Source of the DNA: DATARH01 sp963746885
GTDB lineage: Bacteria; Pseudomonadota; Alphaproteobacteria; ATCC43930; CGMCC-115725
Assembly (NCBI GenBank): GCA_963746885.1
Contig: CAVVDM010000004.1
Coordinates: forward strand, 372,001-436,000
Direction of reading: 5' to 3'
DNA: 64,000 nucleotides
Shown: piece after piece, positions 9,236 through 17,042 of the stretch
How the letters are laid out: each line of letters begins with the position of its first letter
How positions within the stretch are numbered: position 1 is the stretch's first letter
Program-made: the position numbers and the translations under genes
Notes under the pieces: model-generated
What the model was told of the DNA's origin: nothing
The model's input: the letters and a program-made list of their open reading frames with translations, nothing else
The model's database searches: none

Positions 9236-9715
9236 GTCGTCCTCAGTCAAGCCCATTTAATTGGTCGATCGCAGGCAGGCATTTTCGCCAGCAGATCGCG
9301 CCGGGTTTATCGCAGCCGCGGGGCTCAGCCGGGCATCAGCCGCCCTGCCCCCATGCGCGCCGTGCGCCGAAGAATTGGTGCATGTTGCCCCGAAATAATC
9401 CCCGCCGGCCGGATGCATTGAGATTGCCGAGCCGCCGCCGCACCCTGCCGGGCGGTTGGCGGCCATCGGGCGATCTCAGCCGCAACGCCTGCGTGGCATC
9501 CTTTCCGGAAGGACCACGATGCCGATTACGCAATGGTCGTTAGAACGGCGCCGGAAGCCTACATCATACCATCGTATGCTTGCAACGGCCCCGGCGCGAC
9601 ACGCCGTAATTGCCGCCGAACGTGCGCGAGCGGGCTGGTCCTGCCGTCATTGCGGGCGCTGTTGCCGCGCCCTGACCATCGGGAGTTTGCGATCGATGTC
9701 CCGGACGGTCGGTGA
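9236..9715. other. 480-base intergenic region between giant glycosyltransferase and amidase
   Basis: I see no credible gene here. Frames open on either strand are shadows of neighbours or have arginine-rich compositions typical of random GC-rich sequence. The region holds the CATAC-N4-GTATG inverted repeat at 9565-9578 with a possible -10 TATGAT on the minus strand (9563-9568). It is the only stretch nearby able to carry a promoter for the glycosyltransferase-wecB pair, implying a 5' leader of roughly 310 bases if that -10 is used. Confidence 0.6.
9563..9578 (-). promoter_or_regulatory. Putative operator, second copy of the xre-promoter palindrome
   Basis: Inverted repeat CATAC-CATC-GTATG at 9565-9578. 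It matches 13 of 14 bases of the CATAC-AATC-GTATG core in the xre promoter at 48490-48503. On the minus strand, TATGAT (9568-9563) overlaps one arm and could serve as a -10 element reading toward the giant glycosyltransferase; no good -35 is visible. It could therefore be a target of the Xre regulator at 48 kb. This is inference from two matching sites. Confidence 0.45.
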
Positions 9716-11149
9716 TTACCGCCCCGGCAGGGAAGCGGCGAGCGACGGGCGGCGATGGCGAACATCGCTCGCCTGCTCGAAGGCAAAGCCCGCGCGCAGC
9801 ACGGCCGCCTCATCGAACGGCCGGCCGGCGATCTGGAAGGCGAGCGGCAGGTCGTTCTCGAAACCGATCGGCACCGACAAGCGCCGGCAGGCCGGTCACG
9901 TTGTAGGGCGCGGTATAGGAGGCTCGCTCGAAGGTGGCATAGGTGCCGACCGCGTCGATGCGCGGCGCCGGGCCAGTCGCATTGGCCGAGACAAGGACAT
10001 CGACCCCGGCCAAGGCTCGCCCGATCTCGACGCACAATTCGCGGCGCTGGCGCACCGCCTCGATGTAATCGGCCGCGCTGAGAAAGGCGCCGAGCCCGAT
10101 GCGGGCGAACATGTGCCGGCCGAACAAATGCGGGCGCTCGCGGAAATCGCTCTCGTGCAGCGCGTAGGCTTCCGCCAGCATGATGACCCGGTTGGCGTCG
10201 GCATAGTCGACCAGCGGCGACAATTGTACGTCGACGAGGCGCGCGCCGAGCGTTTCGAGGGTGTGGCAGGCCGCCTCGAACGCCGCGACATAAGCCGGCG
10301 ACGGCGTGCTGTCCGGGCCGAAGCCGGCGACGGCGTCCTTCTCGTGCCAATGCCGGATGACCCCGATCGTCATCCCGTCGAGGCGGGATGTCAGCGCCTG
10401 CGCGTAGTCGGGCACCGGCACATCGGCCGAGGCCGGGTCTTGCGGGTCGTGGCCGGCCAGCACCTGCATCATCAGCGCGCAATCCTCGACCGTGCGGGTC
10501 AAGCGGCCCGCAATGGTCGAGCGTGTAGGACAGCGGGAAAACGCCGCGCCGGCTGACCCTGCCATAGGTCGGCTTCAGCCCGAGCAGGCCGCAAAAGGCG
10601 GCCGGGCCACGGATCGAGCCGCCGGTGTCGGAGCCCATGCCGGCGGCGCACAAATGCGCGCCGACCGCTGCGGCCGTGCCGCTCGACGAGCCGGCCGGAT
10701 AATGCGCGGTGTTCCACGGATTGCGCGCCGGCGGGAAGGGCAGGGTGAAATCCGGTCCGCCGATCGCGAATTCGTGGGTTTCGTTCTTGCCGAGCAGGAT
10801 CGCGCCGGCATCGCGCAGCCGCATCCAGGTCTCGGCATCCTCGTCGGGCACATGATCGAGATAGACGCGCGAACCGGCCGTCGTGCGGATGCCTTTTGTC
10901 TTGTAGATGTCCTTGAGCCCGATCGGGATGCCGTGCAGCTTCCCGCGCGAATGCCCGCCGCGGATCTCGGCCTCGGCGGCACGCGCGGCGGCCAGCGCCG
11001 CGTCACGCAACACCAGCACGAAGCTGTGCAATTCACCGTCGAGCGCCGCGATGCGCTCCAGATAGGCCTCGGTCAGGGCGACCGGCGACAGGCTGCCGGC
11101 GGCGATCGCGCGCCCCGCCTCGGCGAGCGGAAAGCTGGGTCGGGTCCAT
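9716..11149 (-). CDS. Amidase signature family hydrolase (three frameshifts)
   Basis: Amidase-signature enzyme (GatA/AtzE superfamily), about 476 residues after correction. The Ser-cisSer-Lys triad is visible: Lys in IGLKDIYKTKG, the cis-Ser in AGSSSGTAAAVG and the nucleophile in GSDTGGSIRGPAA. The start ATG 11149 gives MDPTSFPLAEAGRAIAAG once one extra base near 11135 is removed; further single extra bases lie near 10507 (after LDHCGPL) and 9880 (after TGLPAL). The C-terminus then reads FENDLPLAFQIAGRPFDEA and ends at 9716. Substrate unknown. It is last in a minus-strand run, ten bases after a 70-residue protein that may be its partner. Confidence 0.85.
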
Positions 11150-11158
11150 CGCGTCGCC

Positions 11159-11371
11159 TCAGGCTCTCGGATGGACGAAAATGTGCGCCGGCTCGGCGGC
11201 CCGATCTCTCGGTTGACCAGCACGCTTGCGGCGCACGCTGTTCTGAAAACGCGGCAGGAAGCGGGTGCCCTGGCGCAATTCCTCAAAGCGCTCGGCGCCG
11301 ATCTTGTCGGGGTCGAGCCCGGCGCGCTCGGCAAGGAAGGCAAAACGTTCGGGCGAAATCGGTTCGGCCAT
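11159..11371 (-). CDS. Small 70-residue protein preceding the amidase
   Basis: I do not recognise a named family. The product starts MAEPISPERFAFLAERAGLD, looks mostly helical and ends in a basic Arg-rich segment. GGAGAG lies eight bases before ATG 11371, which supports it as real. Position suggests a function: small helical proteins of the GatC/AtzG (DUF4089) type often precede and bind amidase-signature enzymes, and this gene sits directly between the rhodanese protein and the amidase. That link rests on position and size, not on a motif I can see. Confidence 0.6.
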   Translation of the reverse strand: MAEPISPERFAFLAERAGLDPDKIGAERFEELRQGTRFLPRFQNSVRRKRAGQPRDRAAEPAHIFVHPRA

Positions 11372-11384
11372 CGACGCTCTCCGC

Positions 11385-12982
11385 TCAATGTGCGGCAATG
11401 CGGAAGCCGGCGAGGCCGTCGCGGGCGACCTCGTCCGGCAATTCGGTCTCCCAGCGCAGATAGGCGCGCATCGCCGCCTCGTTGCCGGCATGACGATCGT
11501 GGTTCCAGAAAATGTAGTCGATTCGTTCGCTGTCCGGCGGGTCGTCGGGCGAGGCGGCGAACGGGCGCCCGGCCGCCCGCCAGGTATCGACGCCGCCTTG
11601 CACCAAGGCGACCGGCCCGGCCGCGATCTCGGCCAGATCGCTCGCGGCCAGCGTCCCGACGGCTTCATCGTCGGCGAAGACGACGATCCGGGTCGCGTGC
11701 AGCACGCTGGCCGGCAGGCGGTCGAGGCGCGGGCGGATCGCCCATACCGCTTCCTCGGGATGCGCCTCGCGGTAATCGGCGCTGCTCCTCACGTCGATGG
11801 CGGCGGCGCCGTCATGGAGCCAATGCGCCGCCTCGGCCGCGCCGAGCCTCAGCACATGCGGGAAAATCGGCGGCGGTGCATCGGGAACCGCCGGTCTGCA
11901 GCGCCTGGCCCTCGAACGGGCGGTCGAGCACGACCACGTCCCAGCCAAGTTGCTTGAGCCAGTGCGCCGTCATGATCGCCCGCGTGCCGGTGTCGTCGAC
12001 CAGCACGACACGGGCGCCGCGCGTGCCGACCCAGCGGTCGATGGCCTGCACCAGCTGGCCGCCTTCCGCCGAGACCGAGCCGGCAAGGTGGCCGGCGGCG
12101 TATTCCTGCGGTGTCCGCACGTCGAGGACGAAAATCGTGCGGGCGGGATCGGCCTGCCACGCGGCGAGGGTCGCGCGATCGATCTGCGTGACGCCAAAGC
12201 GGCGCGCCACACCGTCCGCCAGCCGGCGCGCGGCGTCGGCCGCCGCCGCACTGACCTGGCCCAGCGCCGCGTGGGTGCCGCGCTCCAGTTCGCGCCCGAC
12301 TGAGGCGCCAGGCTTGCGTCCCGCCCTGCAGCGACAAAACCTTGTTGGCACGCCGGCGTTGATCAGCGATTGCGCGCCGATGATGCTGCGGGTGCGGCCG
12401 GCGCACGACACCACGACCAGCGTGTCGCCGGTCGGGCACCAGGTCGTTGAAGCGATGAACCAGTTCGGCGCCGGGGCAGGTCATCGCGCCGGGCACGTGG
12501 AAGCGGTTGAACTCCTCGACGGTGCGGCTGTCGAGAACGACATGCTTCGTCCCCTCGCGCCGCAGCCGGTCGAGTTCGTCGGGCGTGACATGCGGCGTGT
12601 GACTGCCGATCTCGACGATTTCGGCAAATGCCTTGCTCGGCACGTTGGTGCTCGGAAACAGCGGGTGGCCGGCAGCCGCCCAGGCGGCGACCCCGCCCGC
12701 GACGATGTGCACCGCCTCATAGCCGAGCGCGGCAAGGCGGCGCGCCGCCTTCTCGGCGACCCCGTCGCCGTCGTCGATCAGCGCCACCCGGCACGCGCGC
12801 CGCGGCACCAGCGGGCCGATCGACAGCTCCAGGCGGCTGTACGGCACATTGACGGCGAGCAGCGGGTGCCCCGCGCCATGCTGACCCTCCTCGCGCACGT
12901 CGATGAAGGCGATCTCGCCGCCATCGCCGAGCCAGCGCCGCAGGATCGCGACATCGACGGATCTCGCTGCTTCAGCACTCAT
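11385..12982 (-). CDS. Four-domain rhodanese-like sulfurtransferase (four frameshifts)
   Basis: About 531 residues after correction, with four tandem rhodanese folds. Domain 1 (about 8-105) has VALIDDGDG where the active Cys should be; domain 2 (about 125-235) keeps the catalytic Cys in VVSCAGRTRS; domain 3 (about 275-375) has VLVDDTGTRA; domain 4 (about 400-500) has VVFADDEAVG. So only the second can carry a persulfide. A C-terminal tail (YIFWNHDRHAGNEAAMRAYL) resembles that seen after rhodanese domains in some proteobacteria. Breaks: extra bases near 12428, 12300 and 11890, one missing base near 12350. ATG 12982 is preferred; the frame upstream reads through a palindromic repeat. Part of the hpnR-to-amidase run. 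Confidence 0.83.
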
Positions 12983-13001
12983 AACCGCACCCCCGCTGTC
13001 G

Positions 13002-13019
13002 TCCCGGCGAATTCCGGGA
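13002..13019. repeat. REP-like palindrome
   Basis: Inverted repeat TCCCGG-CGAATT-CCGGGA, preceded by GTCG and followed by TCC. It is of the same GTC-(A)TTCCCGG...CCGGGAATCC type as the intergenic elements near 25.2, 38.5 and 40.2 kb. It lies in the gap between hpnR and the rhodanese gene on the minus strand. Confidence 0.55.
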
Positions 13020-13081
13020 TCCACTCTTCCGGTGGGGAATTCTATCCGCTTAGCCGCCGATGGCGAAGCGATCTCCCGAAG

Positions 13082-14628
13082 CTACGGCGACATGCCCATG
13101 CGGGTTTCCTCGACAAAGCGCTCGGTCGCCGCGTCGATCGCGCGCCCGGCGCGGCCGCGCGGCGCGTGCACATAGAGGGCGCGGCCGAGCGCGGTCTCGC
13201 GCGCCGCTGGCGGCGGCGGCGGGATTTCGTAATCGACCGGCCGTGCATGATCGGCGAGCAGCAGGTCAGAGCGGTAGACGCTGTTGAGCTTGAACAGGCT
13301 GCGGGCGAAATTGGTCTGGCCCCGCAGCAACAGACGGCTGGTGATGCCGGCGACGCTGCGCAGGCTGCGCCAGCCGAGGTGCTTGGCGTAGATCGCCCGC
13401 TGCGTCGTCACCAGCTCGCCGTAAAACTCCGCGAGCGGCAGCCGGGTCGGCAGGACCGCGTGCTGGATGTCGAACAGGCGGTAGTCGCGGGTCTGCAAGC
13501 CGGCGCTCCTCGGTCAGCCAGCTTTCGGTGCCGGGATAGGGCGTGTTGACGCTGATATTGATGATCTCGGGTTGTTCGAGGCACCACTCGCGCAGCACAC
13601 GAAAGCGCTCATGGTCCCAATCCGGATCGACGATCAGGTTGATCGCGAGTTGGATGCCGAGCGAGCGGGCGAATTCGAGCGCCTCGAAATTGCGCCCGAG
13701 CGGCACGCGCTTGCGGTACTTGCGCAGCCCCTCCTCGTCGATCGCCTCAAGGCCGAGAAACATGTAGGCGACCCCGAGCTTTTTCCAGAGGTGGAACACC
13801 TCCTTGTTGCGCAACAGCACGTCGCCGCGGGTTTCCAGGTAATAGTTCTTGCGGATGCCGGCATGCGCCACCGCCTCGCCGAGCTCCATGCCGTGATGCT
13901 CGTGGACGAAGGCGACGTCGTCGACGATGAACACGCCCGGCTCGCGGATCTGGCGCAGATCCTCGACCACCCGCTCCGAGCTGACAATGCGGTAGCTGCG
14001 CCCGTAGAACGTCCAGGCGCTGCAAAACGAGCAGTCCCACGGACAGCCGCGCGAGAATTCGATCGAGGCGCACGGGTCGAGCACGCCGAGAAAATACTTG
14101 CGGCGATGGCGCAGCAGGTCGCGCGCCGGCAAGAGCGTATCGAGCGAATGGACGAAACTCGGCGGCGGGCCTTCGCCATCGGCGGTGACGACGCCCGGCA
14201 CGCCGGCGAAACCGGCGCCGGCCTCGATCGCGGCGAGCAGCGGCGGCAGCCCGGATTCGCCCTCGCCGCGCAGCACGCAGTCGATGGCGCCGGCGCCGTG
14301 CGCGAGGATCGCCGGCGCGACAAACGAGGCGCTGTGCCCGCCGACGCAAATGACGCTGCGCGGCAGCCGCGCCTTGGCGGCGCGGGCGAGGTCGACGATC
14401 TCGGGAATGTTGGCGAGGTAGTTGCCCGAAAACAGGATGACGTCCGGTCGCCAGCGCGCCAATGAGGCGGAAGAAGTCGCGGTGGCTCTCGACCTGCAGA
14501 TCGATCAGGCGGACATCGTGGCCGGCGGCACGCGCCGCAGCGGCGACCAGCTCCAGCCCCAGCGGTTCGAGCCGCAGGAAGATCTTCGTGTACATCAGCG
14601 GTCCGGGATGGACGCCGAGGATCCTCAT
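13082..14628 (-). CDS. hpnR: Hopanoid C-3 methylase HpnR, B12-binding radical SAM (two frameshifts)
   Basis: About 514 residues after correction. It methylates bacteriohopanepolyols at C-3 using S-adenosylmethionine and cobalamin. The N-terminal B12-binding domain (about 1-140) starts MRILGVHPGPLMYTKI with RLEPLGLELVAAAARAAGH. The radical SAM core carries the cluster motif in SRGCPWDCSFCSAW (C-x3-C-x2-C), then FIVDDVAFVHEHHG, YYLETRGDVLLRNKEVF, MFLGLEAIDEEGL and INISVNTPYPGTESWLTEE. The C-terminal HpnR segment RDYRLFDIQHAVLPTRLPL follows. Single extra bases lie near 14463 and 13500. These stretches match my memory of HpnR closely. It follows the amidohydrolase gene by 76 bases. Confidence 0.87.
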
Positions 14629-14704
14629 GCGAATCGTTCCCGTGTGGCCGTCACAACGATCGCGCCAGCCGCCCGATCGTTCCGGGCCGCGGCAAATTTG
14701 CCTT

Positions 14705-15669
14705 CTACATCTTCAACAGCCGCTTGACGTTGCCGCTGAGGATCTTCGCCCGGTCCTCGGCGGCAAGCGGGATTCGCTGCGCCCATTCGGTGCCGGGGGC
14801 GTTGTCGACGAACGGATAATCGACCGAGAACAGGATGCGGTCGATCCCGATCTCCTGGATGCAGTGCAACAAGGCCGGATCGGAGAAGAAGCCGCTCGTG
14901 GTGACCCAGAAATGCTCGCAAAACGCGTCACGGAACCAGTTCGGCTGCACGCCGTCGCGGGCGAAGCCCATGTTGACGCGCCACAGCAGGAAGCGGCAGG
15001 CCCTCGCCGAAATGGCCGAGGATGATCTTGAGGCGCGGATAGGCATCGAACACCCCGCTCAGCACGAGGCGCACGCCCTGGGTTGCGGTCTCGAGCGTAA
15101 AGCCCCAGGCGGCGCGCAGGATGTTGGGGAATTTCTCGACGTAATCCTTGTAATAGGCGTCGATGACCGCGCGGGTGCGGCGCCGCCGGATGCAGGTAGA
15201 GCGGCACGTCGAGCGCCTGGGCGCGCTCGAAGATCGGCCAGAAGCGCTTGTCGTCGAGAAACACGCCGCCTGCCAGCCCGTGCACCATGGCGCCCTTGAA
15301 GCCGAGCTGGGTCACCGCGCGTTCGAGTTCGTCGGCCGCCGCCTTGGGGTCGGCGGTCGGCAGCATCGCAAAGCCGGCGAAGCGGTCGGGATGGGCGCGC
15401 ACGGTCTCGGCGAGGCGGTCGTTGGCGCCGCGCGCAAGGCGCACCGCGAGCGCGGCATCCTCGATCCTCTGCACCGACGGAGGGCCGTGCGACAGCACCT
15501 GCATGTCGATCCCGGCCGCGTCCATCTCGGCGATGCGGCCCTGCCCGACATCGTCGAGGCGCGCGACGATGTGCGGCCGGCCGGGCGAGTCCATGCCGGC
15601 GATGTAAGGCTTCACCTCGGGATCGAGATAGTGCTCTTCAAGAGCGATGACTTGCGGCTTCGACGCCAT
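14705..15669 (-). CDS. Amidohydrolase family protein, ACMSD/resorcylate-decarboxylase-like (two frameshifts)
   Basis: Metal-dependent hydrolase or decarboxylase of the amidohydrolase-2 family, about 320 residues after correction. The family start VIALEEHYLDPEV supplies the first metal ligands (E-x-H); YLHPAAPHP and the C-terminal FSVDYPFVD (metal-binding Asp) complete the barrel signature. Relatives decarboxylate aromatic or muconate-type acids; the substrate is not predictable. ATG 15669 has a strong GGGAGGAAG ribosome site. Extra bases lie near 15178 (after APHP) and 15005 (after EGLP). First gene of the run leading to hpnR. Confidence 0.85.
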
Positions 15670-15744
15670 CTCTTCCTCCCGATTTGGGCCGGCGGCGAGA
15701 GTGCGTTGTCGCCGGTCGCCCCGCAACGATAAATCCGGGGGCGC

Positions 15745-16924
15745 TCAACCCGAGCCGTCGGCCGCCACCACCGGCCGGGCACGGGCGTTGTCGCCGCCGA
15801 GCCGCCGGCGCGCCTCCTCGCGGATGACCCGTGCCAGCTCCGGCTGGCGCGCCAGCAATTCGTGGAAGTCGACGATGTCGAGCGCCAACAGCGTGCACGG
15901 CTGCGCGGCAACGACGGTGGCGTTGCGCGGGTCGCCGGTCAACAGCGCCAGCTCACCGAAAAAACTGGCTGCTCCCGAGATAAAGTGATTCGGGGTGCAG
16001 GCGGATTTCCACCTCGCCCTCGACGATGAAATACATGCAGTCGCCGGGCTCGCCGCGGCGCACGATGACGGCGCCCGCCGGATAGTCGCGCGGCCGCAGG
16101 AGCCGCGCCACCTCGGCGATCAGCGACGCGCCGATATTGTGGAAGAACGGCACCCGGGCAACGAGCTCCCAGGTGCGCAGAAACTCGCGGCGGCGCAACT
16201 CCTCCGCGTAGCCGGTGACGAGGATGCCGGTCCACAAGGCAAAGATCAGGATCCCGCCGACCATGACGGTGCCCGACAGGATCCGGCCGGCCATGGTCTG
16301 CGGTACGATGTCGCCGTAGCCGGTGGTCGTCATCGTCTCGATGCCCCACCACAGCGCCGCCGGGATCGACGAGAATGCGTCGGGCTGGTCGGGGTGGGCG
16401 TCGCGCTCGAACAGGTAGGCGATGCTGGCCGCGGTGAGCAGCACGATCGTAAAGCCGAGCAGCACCGAGAACAGGGCCTGGCGCGCATTCCGCATCACGC
16501 GGCCAAGGCTCGCCAGCCCCGGCGAGTAACGCACGTATTTGAAGGCCCAGATGAAGGCGAACAGGCTGGCGCGCGGGCCGTACGCCAGCCCGATGATCAG
16601 CGGCAGCGCGCTGACGAGATCGAACAGGCCGCCGAGCGAGAGCGCCCAGCCGAGTTGGGTGCGAAGCCGGTCGCGATGCTCGCCGCCCGGCGCTTCCGGC
16701 GCGGCGACGAGGCGCAGCGCGTACTCGACAAGAAAAAACGCTGCGACGACATAAAATCCGATCGCGAGCGCCATACCGTAAGCCGCCATTAGCGGCGCCT
16801 CGGTGACCATCAGCATGATGGCGATGCCGGCGGCGACCATCGCATGGTGCACCGCGCGGAAGATTCGCGCCCCGTCGTCGGAGCTTTCGGGTCGCATCAG
16901 AAGATACAAACGCCGGCGATTCAT
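15745..16924 (-). CDS. Cyclic-nucleotide-binding-domain potassium channel (one frameshift)
   Basis: Six-transmembrane voltage-gated-like ion channel, about 392 residues after correction. Hydrophobic segments span roughly residues 25-225; the pore helix and selectivity filter are in GIETMTTTGYGDIVPQ. A cyclic-nucleotide-binding domain follows (about 275-385: AGAVIVRRGEPGDCMYFIVEGEVEI, then GELALLTGDPRNATVVA). This matches bacterial MlotiK1-like channels, which open on cAMP. The frame breaks at a T homopolymer (A run at 15959-15964 on the plus strand): one T fewer restores FFGELALL. ATG 16924 is chosen because the upstream extension is not conserved in character. Divergent from the capD-like gene. 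Confidence 0.87.
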
Positions 16925-17042
16925 GAGCGCTATTGTAGGCGGCCATGGCGGCCATCGGAATAGCCGCTGCGATTTCCCGGACGCCGGGATTTTTGCTATA
17001 GAAGCCGCTTCGTTACCGAAACCGCCGGGCTGCAATCGTCGC

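Noticed and set aside
9456..10556. Open frame of 366 codons on the plus strand, with a fair ribosome site before ATG 9520 and a CRHCGRCC stretch
   Set aside because: Most of it is antisense to the amidase, and the Cys cluster is followed by Arg-rich sequence without any family pattern.
9716..16000. Pseudogene cluster
   Set aside because: All breaks are single-base and the protein on both sides keeps full conservation with no in-frame stops or missing motifs; read error explains it better.
16803..17042. N-terminal extension of the CapD-like protein
   Set aside because: The frame stays open but runs antisense through the start of the channel gene; membrane topology fits a start at 17043.
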